DNA of 64,000 nucleotides from Sphingobium sp. JS3065 (GTDB taxonomy: Bacteria; Pseudomonadota; Alphaproteobacteria; Sphingomonadales; Sphingomonadaceae): NCBI RefSeq assembly GCF_026427355.1, contig NZ_CP102668.1:84601-148600 (forward strand), written 5' to 3'. The notes under the pieces were generated by a model. That model saw nothing but the letters and a program-made list of their open reading frames with translations. It was not told the origin of the DNA and searched no databases. Shown here one piece after another: positions 44,981 through 54,936 of this stretch; position 1 is the stretch's first letter, and each line of letters begins with the position of its first letter. The position numbers were made by a program, and so were the translations under genes.

Positions 44981-47054
44981 TCAGCCTGCGAGTCCGTCCA
45001 GGATCTCGACTGCGCGGCTCGAGGGAACGAACAGCCGCGTGCGGTGCTGGATGATCTCAGTGAAGCAGCCCGCCGCCTTGAGATGAGGCAGCGCCTCAGG
45101 CTCCCAGTCGAGCAATTCGAGGCGATGGTCGCCGGCGACCAAGGCCCGCTTCAGCCGAAACGACCCGATCGGCATGATCTCGCCCGAGGTGCGAACGTGC
45201 TCGACGCGCACGCCTGGGTCGATCTGGACATGGGCGGCGATGCCGAATGCGCTGGCGATCCGCTCCACAACCGGCGCCGCAATAAGACGCCCGAGAAGCG
45301 ACTGGCCGTCATCGCTCGTCAGCCGCCAGACCTGGACATGATCGTCGGGTAACTTGCCCCAGACCGGGAGCAGCAGGCCGGTGACCAGATAGATGATCTG
45401 CGTGCGCGTCTGCGTGGCCATCGCGTCGCATTCGGCCTGCCAGGCTTCGTCGAAGCTCGCGCGGCCCGCCTCGGTCCAATGGGTTTCGGCGAAGAGGTCC
45501 TGCCGGTGCCGTTCGGTGCGCGTCGGCCGCACCAGCTCATAGCGGCGCACGGTTCGCCCCTCTTCATCGGTTAGCGAAAAGGTCGGGCGGCAAATGGCGG
45601 CCTTACCGGAACGCGGGTTGATCAATCGGCGCACTTCCGGGTCGGCCAGAAGCCAATGCGCGCGCTCCAGGGTCAGCGGCCGATATCGCTCCTCGGTCTC
45701 GATGCGCAGGATTTCCGTTTCGGCGCCGCTCACGGGATCGCGCCGGATCACCGTACGGTCGAGGATCGAAATGCGATCAGCGGTGATCGTCTCGACGCCA
45801 AGATCCAGGGTGCCGGCCTCGCGCGCCTTTTCCACCCGGGCTTCGATCAAGCCCAAATATTCGTCGAATATCGCGTTCTGCAGTGCGATGCGCAACGCAA
45901 GTATGCGGTTCAACCACCGCTGGATCGTGGGCAGGGTCTCGGCGAGCCCACCACCCTCGCCCGCCAAGTTCAGCCCGGTGAGCGCTTGGAACTGATCGAA
46001 GCACACCGACTGGAGCTTGCCTTGGAACAGCAGGCGAAACCATTGGTCCAGCGATTCCCGTGCAAAATCGGACTCCAGATTGTCGCGGGGGTCGAAAAGT
46101 CCCTGTCCACCGGTCTGGCGCTGACCGCGGGTTAGCGCGCCGAGGCTGTCGAGGCGCCGGGCAATCGTCGAGATGAACCGCCGTTCGCCGCGGCAATCAG
46201 TGGAAACGGGTCGAAACAGGGGCGGGCAGGCTTGGTGGGTGCGGTGCGTGCGGCCCAGTCCCTGGATCGCCGCGTCGGCGCGCCAAGCGGGCTCGAGCAG
46301 ATAGTGAATGCGGCGGCTCTGATTGGGCACGTCGAGGCTGGCATGATAGCTCCGCCCCGTGCCGCCGGCGTCGGAAAAGATCAGGATGCGCTTTTCGCCG
46401 CGCATAAAGCTGTCGGTCTCCGCGAGGTTCGTGCGCGCGCTGCGCCGTTCGATCCGCTGACGGCCCTCGGCATCGACGATGATCCGCCGGCTGCGGCCCG
46501 TCACCTCGGCCACCGCTTCCGTCCCGAAATGCCCAATGATATGATCGAGCGCCGAGCCGATCACTGGTAGCGCACAAAGCTGCTCGAGGAGCTGGTCTCG
46601 CATGGCGATCGCTTCCCGGCACAACACGGGCTGCCCCGCCTCGTCTATCATCGGCTCGGAACGTACCGTGCCGCTATCGTCGGTATAGGTGCGCATCTGG
46701 CGCACCGGAAAGGCCGCTGTTAGGTAGTCGACCAGGAATTCGCGCGGGGACAGCTCGATGTCGAGCCAGGCGCGTTCCTCGGGGGACAGGTCGGCAAGCG
46801 CACGATCGAGCATCGCTTCCGAGGTCGACACGAGCTGGACGACGGCGCAGTCGCCGCGCGCGAGATCGGCGGCAATCGCCGGGATCAACGACGGCAGCTT
46901 CATCGACAGCAGGATCTGGCCGAAGAAGCGTTGCTTGGTCGATTCGAAGATCGACAGCGCCGCGGCCTTGGCGCCGCTATTATAGGTGGCGCCACTGAAG
47001 CTGTCGGTGACGCGCGTGGCGGCAAGCGCGGCCTGGAGATTGTTGTGTATGATC
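44981..47054 (-). pseudogene. Strawberry-notch methylase/helicase, C-terminal half
   Basis: This is the downstream half of a single gene whose N-terminal half lies at 50883-53012, cut by the RIT element. In the leftward direction the frame is open from the insertion point (IIHNNLQAALAATRV) through AALSIFESTKQRFFGQ to an internal ATG at 46903 and onward 640 codons to 44981. SNO helicase C-domain features include ILIFSDAGGTGRSYHA, GLGRTHRTHQ and EPAWRADAAIQ. A separate 640-residue polypeptide could start at 46903 but would lack the N-terminal ATPase motifs. Confidence 0.87.
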
Positions 47055-47096
47055 GCTTATCGCGAGGAAGCGGTAATGCGGAGGAGCGCGGCGTAA
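47055..47096 (+). repeat. RIT left inverted repeat
   Basis: A 42-bp repeat directly at the left junction, matching the complement of 50818-50859 with one difference. It is the likely recombinase-binding end. Confidence 0.85.
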
Positions 47097-47186
47097 CCGG
47101 CGAATTCCCATGATAGTGTGCGCAGTTGCTGCGCATTATATTGGTTGCGAACCTCGGCGGTCCCTGGACCAGCTGAGGAGGCAATC

Positions 47187-48419
47187 ATGTTGAAGTTGCA
47201 TGACGAGTTGATCACCGAACTCTCGAATTCGCTCACCACACAGAATTACAATCCCGTGGTCGTGGCGAACCACCGTCTCTACGCCCGCGCGTTTCTCGAT
47301 TATCTGGCCGAGTGCGATATACAGGTCGAGACTGTGACGCCGCAGCAGGTCGATCAGTATTTTGGCTATGCGGTTCAGGATTTTGAGATCCAGTACGGTC
47401 GGCCTCCCAGTGCGCGTTGGCACATGTTGCCCCGCACCGCGATCGCCAAGCTCCTCCGGCTTGCTCAAGGCAATTGGCCCCCGGACGCAGAAATGATCGG
47501 TCCCGATGACGAGCATCGACATGAAATTTGCCGCGAATACGAGGCATGGCTGCGCGAGGAGCGCGGTTTGGCAAGCGCGTCCATTGCGGCGCTGATGTGG
47601 GAGGCGCGAAACTTCCTGCGATGGCAGTTCGACCGGGCCGGTGCCGCCAGCCTCGAAACGTTGAGCATCGTGGACATCGATCTCTACATGGACATGCGCG
47701 CGCCTGGTTTACGGCGCAAATCATTGGCCGATGTCGCTGAGCGTCTCCGTTCGGTGGTTCGCCATCTGCATCGGACGGGTCGCATCCCGACCGATCTGAC
47801 GCCACACATCATCGGCCCCATGCTCTATGCCTACGAAGATGTGCCGTCGACGCTGGAAAGGAGCCAAATCGCCGCGGTTCTGGCGACAACGCAGGAGGAC
47901 AGATCGCCACGCGGACTACGCGATTATGCGATACTTCAGCTGCTTGCCACGTATGGGCTGCGCGAAGGTGAGATATGCCGCCTTCGGCTCGATGACGTGG
48001 ACTGGCGCGCAGAATCCCTCCGGATCTGCCACACCAAGACCAACGCGTACTCGTACATGCCGCTAATGGTGACTGTTGGTGAAGCGCTGCTGGATTATCT
48101 GCGCCTTGGGCGGCCCCAGGTTGAAGTGCGGGAAATCTTCGTCCGATCCTGCGCACCCTATATCGCAATGACGAACCTGTACGGCATGATCCGCGGTCGG
48201 TTGGCCGCCGCAGGCGTAGTGCCAGCAGGAAAGCGGGGGCCGCATGTCTTCCGCCACGCACGTGCGGTCGAAATGCTGCGGGCATCGGTCCCGCAAAAGA
48301 TCATCGGCGACGTGCTCGGGCATCGATCCACCGAATCCACCAATACTTATCTCAAACTGGCAACAGATGATCTCCGAGCCGTGGCACTCGAGGTGCCTGG
48401 AATGGAGGTGCTGTCATGA
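47187..48419 (+). CDS. ritA: RIT tyrosine recombinase A
   Basis: A 410-residue protein from ATG 47187, which has GAGGAGG 6-8 bases upstream; the ORF start at 47118 is rejected. The N-terminal SAM-like core-binding domain is followed by a catalytic domain with TYGLREGEICRLR (Arg), HVFRHARAV (HxxR), LGHRSTESTNTYLKL (His and nucleophile Tyr). The stop overlaps the next start (ATGA). First of three enzymes expected to act together in RIT transposition. Confidence 0.9.
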   Translation: MLKLHDELITELSNSLTTQNYNPVVVANHRLYARAFLDYLAECDIQVETVTPQQVDQYFGYAVQDFEIQYGRPPSARWHMLPRTAIAKLLRLAQGNWPPDAEMIGPDDEHRHEICREYEAWLREERGLASASIAALMWEARNFLRWQFDRAGAASLETLSIVDIDLYMDMRAPGLRRKSLADVAERLRSVVRHLHRTGRIPTDLTPHIIGPMLYAYEDVPSTLERSQIAAVLATTQEDRSPRGLRDYAILQLLATYGLREGEICRLRLDDVDWRAESLRICHTKTNAYSYMPLMVTVGEALLDYLRLGRPQVEVREIFVRSCAPYIAMTNLYGMIRGRLAAAGVVPAGKRGPHVFRHARAVEMLRASVPQKIIGDVLGHRSTESTNTYLKLATDDLRAVALEVPGMEVLS

Positions 48420-49771
48420 GCGCCTGGCACGATCCCGATCGCACCGTCGTCGACGCCTTCCTGGTAAAATCGCAGTTCCGGCCGGGAAGCGTACCGACAT
48501 ATCGCTGGTTCCTTTGCACCTTCGAAGATGTTGCCCGCCGGCATCCGGCGGTGGACCGGCAGATGCTCGACGCCTGGCTGAAGGAGATGCAAAAACGTTG
48601 GCGATTGTCGACGCTGCTCAATCAGGTCTGCATTGTCGACCGCTTCCTCGACCACCTCGTCGAAATCGGGCTGATCGCCGACAACCCTGTTGCTGCACTT
48701 CGCCGTCGGTACAACGTCAAGCAAAGCAAGCCGATCTGGCGGGCCTTGGCTTCCCCGAATCCCGACGAATCCTTGGCCGCGTTACGACGGCCTGCGCCCT
48801 TCGGCAGCGTGCTGGGTGACTTCATGCAAGACCATGTCATGCTGATGCGCAGCCGGGGATATCAATATGAAGCGCAGGCTCACTGGCTGCTGCGGTTCGA
48901 TCGGTTCCTTCAGGCCCGTCCCGACCTCGCGGAGCAACCACTTGAGGCAATGATTGCGAGCTGGGCGGCTGCCAAGCCGACCCGCAACCACGCGGCTGAA
49001 TGCCAGAAGCTGGCGCGCATCCTGACCAAGGCGCGGTTCCGCCTCGATCCGACTATCCCGCCAAAGCGCTTCAATCCCCGGCCAGAGCGGGAAGTAGCGC
49101 GGGAGCATCGGCAACCGCATATCTTCAGCCCGGCTGACGTTCGGCGTATGCTCGATACCGCACGGACTTATCCGTCGCCGGACGCTCCGCTGCGGCCGTT
49201 GACCCTCTACACCATGATCATGCTGGCCTATTGTGCCGGGCTACGGCGAAGCGAGCTGGCATGGCTCGATCTTGGTGACGTGGACCTGCAATCAAGCACG
49301 ATCACGATCCGGGAAACGAAGTTCTACAAGACCAGGATCTTGCCTCTATCCGACAGTGTCGCGGTCGAACTGCGCGCGTACATCGATGCGAGGCGGCGCG
49401 CTGGCGGCCCACAGAACCCGAAATCAGGGCTGTTCTGGCATGCCCACTTAAATGACCGCTACAGGCCCGAGGCGGTTACGACAATGATTACCAACGTCAT
49501 GCGCCGTGCTGGGCTCAAGCCCGCTTCGGGCCGGACCGGGCCGCGGGTCCATGACCTTCGTCACTCGATGGTGGTGAACCGCATCCTCCAGTGGTACCGG
49601 TCCGGCATTAACCCTCAGGAAAAACTGCACTTCCTCTCGACCTACATGGGGCACCGGGATCTCCACTCCACGCTGGTCTACATCACCGTCACGCAGGATC
49701 TGTTGCAGGAAGCCAGTGAACGGTTCCGCGCGCTCGGCGCCCCGTGCCTTGTCACGGAGGCGCGGCCATGA
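48416..49771 (+). CDS. ritB: RIT tyrosine recombinase B
   Basis: A 451-residue recombinase with catalytic blocks YCAGLRRSELAWL (Arg), HDLRHSMVVNRI (HxxR) and MGHRDLHSTLVYITV (His, Tyr). It has a long N-terminal arm with two core-binding-like repeats. It is coupled at both ends by 4-base ATGA overlaps, so the three recombinases should be made in fixed ratio. Confidence 0.9.
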   Translation: MSAWHDPDRTVVDAFLVKSQFRPGSVPTYRWFLCTFEDVARRHPAVDRQMLDAWLKEMQKRWRLSTLLNQVCIVDRFLDHLVEIGLIADNPVAALRRRYNVKQSKPIWRALASPNPDESLAALRRPAPFGSVLGDFMQDHVMLMRSRGYQYEAQAHWLLRFDRFLQARPDLAEQPLEAMIASWAAAKPTRNHAAECQKLARILTKARFRLDPTIPPKRFNPRPEREVAREHRQPHIFSPADVRRMLDTARTYPSPDAPLRPLTLYTMIMLAYCAGLRRSELAWLDLGDVDLQSSTITIRETKFYKTRILPLSDSVAVELRAYIDARRRAGGPQNPKSGLFWHAHLNDRYRPEAVTTMITNVMRRAGLKPASGRTGPRVHDLRHSMVVNRILQWYRSGINPQEKLHFLSTYMGHRDLHSTLVYITVTQDLLQEASERFRALGAPCLVTEARP

Positions 49772-50772
49772 GGAAAGGCAATCCATTGCCCGCGTTGTTG
49801 CGGGCGTTCTTCCAGGAGTGGCTGGCCGAGCAGCGCAGCGCGTCAATCCACACGATCCGCTCTTATCGCGACACCTGGCGGCTGCTGCTTCGGTTCGTCG
49901 CGGAGCGAAAAGGCTGCGGGGTCGCGCGGCTGACGCTCACCGACGTCTCGGCCGGCGAGGTGCGCGCGTTCCTTCATCATACCGAGCATGGCCGCAAGAC
50001 CACGATCGGCACGCGGAACTGCCGACTGGCCGCCATCCGCAGCTTCTTCAGCTTCGTGGCGGACAAGAATCCGGAATACATCGCGCAGTGCTCAGAGGTC
50101 CTGGCTGTTCCGTTGAAGCGGGAGCCCACCTCCGCGCCGTGCTACCTCGAGCCCGAGGAGGTCGAGGCCATCCTCGCCCAGCCCAACCGATCGACACTCG
50201 AAGGGCTGCGCGACCATGTACTGCTCTCGTTCCTCTATAACAGTGGCGCGCGAATCCAAGAGGCGCTTGACCTCTGTCCCGAAGCAATCCGGTTCGATGC
50301 ACCGAACTTCGTGCGTCTTTACGGCAAGGGGCGCAAGGAACGCATCTGCCCGCTCTGGCCAGAAACCGTGGCATTGCTCAGGAAGCTACTGGAGCGACAG
50401 CCGCGTGCGCCCGATGAGCGGATCTTCGTCAATCGATACGGTGAACCGCTAGGGGCGTCAGGGGTGCGGTTCAAGCTCAACGCCTACGTGGAACAAGCCG
50501 CGAAATCGACGCTGACCCTCCAGTCAAAACACGTTACGCCTCACAGCTTCCGGCACGCGACCGCCGTCCACCTCGTTGCCGCCGGGGTCGATATCACCGT
50601 CATCCGCAGTTGGCTCGGGCACGTCAGTCTCGATACGACCAATCACTATGCTCAGGCCAATCTGGAGACCAAACGAAAGGCGCTGGAACAGGTTGGCGCC
50701 CCGGCGGCGAGCAACGTGCCACCTTCGTGGAAGCGAGATGCCAATCTGATGGGATGGCTCGACACCCTATAG
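49768..50772 (+). CDS. ritC: RIT tyrosine recombinase C
   Basis: A 334-residue protein from ATG 49768 (MRKGNPLPALLRAFF). Catalytic blocks are YNSGARIQEALDL (Arg), HSFRHATAVHL (HxxR) and LGHVSLDTTNHYAQ (His, Tyr). It is the shortest of the trio and resembles a XerC/D-size recombinase. A start 24 bases earlier (49744) is possible but would break the ATGA overlap pattern. Confidence 0.9.
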   Translation: MRKGNPLPALLRAFFQEWLAEQRSASIHTIRSYRDTWRLLLRFVAERKGCGVARLTLTDVSAGEVRAFLHHTEHGRKTTIGTRNCRLAAIRSFFSFVADKNPEYIAQCSEVLAVPLKREPTSAPCYLEPEEVEAILAQPNRSTLEGLRDHVLLSFLYNSGARIQEALDLCPEAIRFDAPNFVRLYGKGRKERICPLWPETVALLRKLLERQPRAPDERIFVNRYGEPLGASGVRFKLNAYVEQAAKSTLTLQSKHVTPHSFRHATAVHLVAAGVDITVIRSWLGHVSLDTTNHYAQANLETKRKALEQVGAPAASNVPPSWKRDANLMGWLDTL

Positions 50773-50817
50773 AATAATGTGAAGGACGTGGCGAAATGTT
50801 CCGCAGCTTTGCAGGAC

Positions 50818-50859
50818 TACGCCGCGTTCCTCCGCATTACCGCTTCCTCGCGATAAGCG
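50818..50859 (-). repeat. RIT right inverted repeat
   Basis: Complement of the left 42-bp repeat with one mismatch. It is separated from the right junction by 23 bases (50860-50882) that include AGCTGCGCATAA, which echoes GTTGCTGCGCATTA inside the left end. Confidence 0.85.
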
Positions 50860-50882
50860 GTTTTATGGCGAGCTGCGCATAA

Positions 50883-53012
50883 GATGCCCCAGGCATCGGC
50901 ATAGGCATCGTAGATGGCGATCTGCTCCTCGCTGAGCCGATGCTCGAGAATGTCATATTCAACGCCGGCGAAGCTGAGCGCTCGCGCGACATAGAGCCCC
51001 TGCGCCTTGAGGTCGCGCGCGATCAGTTCCATGGCCGCGATGCCGCAGCGGCGCAGGGATTCCACGAAGGCTCGCCGATCGGCGAAGGCCGTGTGCGGTC
51101 CCCACAGGCCGAGGCGTGTCGCATAGGCAAGATTGTTGACGTCCGAGGCGCCCGTCGCCGAGGCATAGAGAATCCGGGCGCGCGGAGCGAGGTTTTGGAG
51201 GCGCACGCCAGCGATGCCCTGTTCGGATCCTTTCGTGGCGCCGAACCGGCCCTCGCCGCCAGCCACTCCGGCCATCTCGTGCGCCTCGTCAAAGACGATG
51301 ACGCCGCTGAAATCCTCGCCCATCCATTCGATCAGCTGACGCAGCCGCGTGCCCTTGTCGCCGCGGTTGGAGCGCAAGGTGGCATAGGTCAGGAAGAGGA
51401 TCCCATCGCCCAGCGCGACCGGGGTGCCGAGCTTCCACTGGTTGAGATGCTGGATGTCGAGCGGCAAGCCGCCAAGCGCCGACCAGTCGCGCCGGGCGTC
51501 TTCGATCAACGTCTCGCTCTTAGATATCCAGAGATGGCGACGGTTGCCGCGCAACCACTGGTCGAGGATGACGCCTGCCACCTGCCGTCCCTTGCCGGCG
51601 CCCGTGCCATCGCCAAGGAAAAAGCCGGTGCGATAGGCGTTGCCGGCCTCTCCCGGCGACAGCGAAAGATCCTCGTCGCTGGTGACGAACCGGCCGGGAA
51701 GATTGCGCTCGAACGCCGCGCCGGCGTAGATCAACGTCTCGAGCTGCGCGTCCGAGAGCAAGCCGTCGTCCAAGATCCTTGCCGGCAGCACAGGTTCATA
51801 TGCGACCGGCGGTGCGGCGATGGATCCCATTGCCTGCGATTCGACCAGCGCGCTTGGGTGGTCACGAGCATCGGCAATCAGCAGACGGCTCGGCCGATAA
51901 GGCAGATAGATTCCTTGCGGTTCACCCGCAGGCGCGGGCGCATCGAGACGATGATAGGCGACCGCGCGGGTCGTGGGCAGGCTGACGGCCTCACGCGAGC
52001 TGACGGGGCGGGTCCGCGGCGCGAGGCCCCGGAACAATCCGCTGGAGCGGGAGATTGGCTGCGGCTGCGGCGCGCATGGAGTTGGCATCGCATCGATGGC
52101 CGCGAGTGCAGCGCCGAGCGTCGTGCAGGTCTGGCGCGGAACCGAGCCCCCTGCCCCGCCCTTTTCGAGGAGAATGAGCTGAACCGCCTGCCCGGTGCCG
52201 TGCTTGGCATAGGCATTGGGCGGCAGATCGAGATGCAGCCGGAGCTGCGCACCCACGGTGGCGTGCAGCCAATCCGCGTCACCTGACTCGACCCGGTCGG
52301 GAAGAATGACGGCGCAGCGCCCACCTGGTGCGAGACGCAAGAGCGCGGAGCGCAGGTGGCGAAGGGCAGCGTGGCGGTCGCGCCCCCGTCCCTGGCTTCG
52401 CGAGAAGGGCGGGTTGATGAGCACAACGCTCGGCACCAGTTGCGGATCGAGCATATCGTCGATCAATTCGCCGTCATGCGTGCTCAATATGCCCTCGGGA
52501 AGGGCATGACGCAGCAAACGCGCGCGCCAGGCATCGATCTCATTGAGGAGAAGGCGAGCACCGGCAAGATGAGCATGTACGGCCAAGAGCCCGGTCCCGG
52601 CCGAGGGCTCGAGCACGATATCGCGTGCCGTGATCGCGGCGGCCTTGGCGGCAAGGAAGCCGATCGATGCCGGCGTCGAGAATTGCTGGAACGCGACCTG
52701 CGTTTCGCTACGCACGCTGTGCGTGGGAAGCGCCGCTGTCATGGCGATCAGCTGGGCGAGCTGCGTATTTGTATCTGCCGGGAGCGTTGTGTTCTTCAGA
52801 TGGAGGATCTGCGCGAGTTCCAGCACATCATAGGCGTCGCGCAATGACCATAAGCCATCGGCGCTCGAACCACCGAAGGCGGACGTCATCCCAGCTAGAA
52901 GGTCGTTACGTGGAACCGGACGGCCTTCGGATAGCTGGTCGGCTATGACTTGAGCAGCGGTCCGGGCGGGATCATCGAGCGACAGCGTGAGCGTGAGGGG
53001 TTGTATGGCCAT
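50883..53012 (-). pseudogene. Strawberry-notch methylase/helicase, N-terminal half
   Basis: Starts at ATG 53012 (MAIQPLTLTLSLDDPARTA) with GGAGG 7 bases upstream. An N-terminal Rossmann methyltransferase-like domain shows VLEPSAGTGLLAVHAHL and LINPPFSR (NPPF motif IV). The SNO helicase domain follows with GDGTGAGKGRQVAG (Walker A), VIVFDEAHEM (DEAH) and YASATGASDV. Native coding ends at the RIT junction after ADAWGI; the frame then runs into the element and stops at 50817. The intact protein would be about 1400 residues. Such proteins are common on plasmids and phages and may protect or remodel incoming DNA. Confidence 0.88.
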
Positions 53013-53055
53013 GGGGCATCCTCCAGGTCTGACACCTGGCATCAGCGCCAGGTCA

Positions 53056-53946
53056 TCAGCCTGAAGGCCCCCTCCCCTCTCCGGCCGCCTCGGCGGCCAG
53101 GCGGACACGCCAGGCATCATTCCAGTCCGCTTGCCGTTCCGGGAGGCGAAGCACCAGTTCGCGTCCATTGGCGGTGAGATGCGGGCGAGCTTTTTTGAGC
53201 ATGGTGGCAGCGGCTACACCGCGGTCACCATAGACGATGATACGCTTGACCCGTTCGGGGATGGCGACGAGTCCAAGGCGTTCGACGCCGCCCAGCGCCC
53301 ATGTCGGCGTTCCGAACCAAGCCATTGCCGAAAGGGCGTCCTCGATGCCCTCGGCAAGGCCAAGTTCGTCTCCGGCCGGCGCCAGACGGATGGCCGCGTT
53401 GCCAAGCAGGCCAAGGGCAATCTTCGGCTTTGGCAGGGGCTTGTGCAGGATGTCAGCAAGATCGAGGCAAGTCCGCTGAACGGCCACGACGCCCAGATCA
53501 TTCTCAACCGCGGCGATCATCGCCGGAATGAACCGGCGCTGGTCACCTGCCCCGACAATGGTGCGGGGATTGTAGCGCAGACAACGCGGATAGGGAGGCG
53601 CAAGACCGCGCGCGGCAAGGTAATCGGCCGCTGGGGAGCCGGCTATGGGCTGGCTTGCTTTCCAGAGCCGAAGCGCGAGCGCGCGATGGTCGACCGCCGC
53701 CTTCGGGCGCGGCAGGGTGAGCAGCTCAGCATCGTGAAGTTTGCGCCGGCGTAGAACGGCCAGAACGTCGCGCGTATCGCAGCCTGCAAAGCAGTGGAAC
53801 AAGATCGCCCGCTCGCCCAGGCGTACTGAGAGGCTGGGGCCATGATCGTCATGAGCCGGGCAACGGCATTCGCCGCGCGTCCCGCGCCACGTTCCGCCGA
53901 GAGCTTCGACAATGGCTTTGGCGCGATGGGAAGCAGCTATGGGCAT
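53056..53946 (-). CDS. Toprim-domain primase/helicase-like plasmid protein
   Basis: A 296-residue protein. The N-terminal CHC2-like zinc finger is ECRCPAHDDHGPSLSV with FHCFAGCDTRDVL. The C-terminal Toprim domain shows LGLAEGIEDALSAMA (catalytic Glu) and IIVYGDRGVAAATML (the acidic DxD position is DRG here). It resembles primase-like proteins that lay primers on transferred single strands. It lies 43 bp upstream of the strawberry-notch start on the same strand and was probably co-transcribed with it. Confidence 0.83.
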   Translation of the reverse strand: MPIAASHRAKAIVEALGGTWRGTRGECRCPAHDDHGPSLSVRLGERAILFHCFAGCDTRDVLAVLRRRKLHDAELLTLPRPKAAVDHRALALRLWKASQPIAGSPAADYLAARGLAPPYPRCLRYNPRTIVGAGDQRRFIPAMIAAVENDLGVVAVQRTCLDLADILHKPLPKPKIALGLLGNAAIRLAPAGDELGLAEGIEDALSAMAWFGTPTWALGGVERLGLVAIPERVKRIIVYGDRGVAAATMLKKARPHLTANGRELVLRLPERQADWNDAWRVRLAAEAAGEGRGPSG

Positions 53947-54008
53947 CGACTAAACCTCGCAAAGTTGTGGAGCGCCGCTGCCAGTTGCGCCCTCCCCTCC
54001 CCGCCAAT

Positions 54009-54335
54009 TCAGGCAGGCATGCTCTTGGCTGCAAGGATACCGAATTCCTCAACGATGCGATCGGTTGTGTAATGGGTCACGCCGTCGCGTTCATAGGAGC
54101 TGTCCTTGAGCCGCCCGGCAATGCGCACCAGATCCCCGACTTGGGCTCGGTCAGCGATATGCTTTCGTTGGCCCTCGCTGAAAACGCTCACGCGGTTCCA
54201 ATGACTGTCTTCCTGCCATTCGTCATCGTCACCCTTGCGACGGTAATTCGCGCAAACCGACAGCAGGGTGACTTTCGGCCGTGCATCGATTTCCCCGATC
54301 CGGCCGATGATCTCGAACTTGGCGAAGTTGATCAT
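54009..54335 (-). CDS. SSB-like OB-fold protein
   Basis: A 108-residue protein starting MINFAKFEIIGRIGEIDARP. The OB-fold strands include VTLLSVCANYRRKGDD, DSHWNRVSVFSEGQRKHIAD and GDLVRIAGRLKDSSYERDG. It lacks the acidic C-terminal tip of true SSB, so it may bind ssDNA without recruiting host SSB partners. It is divergent from the rep gene, with the iteron region between. Confidence 0.8.
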   Translation of the reverse strand: MINFAKFEIIGRIGEIDARPKVTLLSVCANYRRKGDDDEWQEDSHWNRVSVFSEGQRKHIADRAQVGDLVRIAGRLKDSSYERDGVTHYTTDRIVEEFGILAAKSMPA

Positions 54336-54566
54336 GCACCCTCCATTCGTGACGTCCTTTGGTCAGGAAGCCTATCGTGGACAGCCAACTTCGCGTATCC
54401 CTCCAGGCAGGGGGATTGAACGATTGCTTCAAGCGCCACGCCAATCTCTTTCTCAAAATAAATGAATCAAAACGCCGCTGCTCGCAGCGGAAGCTTTTCG
54501 GATTCTAAGGGATTCAGATTCGGGTTGCCGGAAAAGCAGCATTTCTGCGGGTTTGAGCAGGGCTAT
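54336..54566. other. AT-richer spacer left of the iterons
   Basis: Contains the ssb-like gene promoter and a locally AT-rich stretch around 54455-54475 that could aid origin melting. No DnaA box matching TTATCCACA was seen and no gene is supported. Confidence 0.4.
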
Positions 54567-54842
54567 CCTGACCGGACGGGGGATTTTGCCTGCCCTCGTG
54601 GGGGCTCGTTCCTGACCGGTCGGGGGATGCAACCTGACCGGTTGGGGCTATCCTGACCGGATGGGGGCCAACTCTGACCCGCCTTTCTTGGGCGCGATTC
54701 GCTCGTCATGTTGCTCGTCAGAGACGTTCTTCGGCCTCCGCGTGGCCGTTTGCATGGGTCAGATCGCTTGGAAACGCGACTCGGCGCACTTCCTTGTGTT
54801 CTGCTGCTTCGGGGTGAAGTTTCATCCTGACCTCTTGGGGGG
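54567..54842 (+). repeat. Iteron array / replication origin (oriV)
   Basis: Repeats of CCTGACCGGnnGGGGG occur at 54567, 54611, 54633 and 54652, with a degenerate copy (CCTGCCCTCGTGGGGG) at 54589. Successive starts are 22, 22, 22 and 19 bp apart, about two helical turns. A variant CCTGACCTCTTGGGGGG lies at 54826, 95 bp before the rep gene. Rep_3 initiators bind such iterons to open the origin and control copy number. Confidence 0.8.
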
Positions 54843-54936
54843 CGAGAACTGCGTCGATCCTGCCCTGACTTGACGCGAAAGGACAGGTCAGGCAAATTTT
54901 TGTCTACTCTGGACGAATCGGCGCAGACTTGATGGC

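Larger units (their letters stand above)
47055..50882 (+). mobile_element. Recombinase-in-trio (RIT) element inserted in the strawberry-notch gene
   Basis: A 3828-bp insertion carrying three overlapping tyrosine recombinase genes, the defining content of RIT elements. It is flanked by GAT on both sides (47052-47054 and 50883-50885). Removing it plus one GAT restores the host frame (ADAWGI then IHNNL on the coding strand). A 42-bp inverted repeat with one mismatch occurs at 47055-47096 and 50818-50859, beginning CGCTTATCGCGAGGAAGCGG on the left. The right copy is followed by 23 further bases before the junction, so the ends are asymmetric. Confidence 0.88.
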
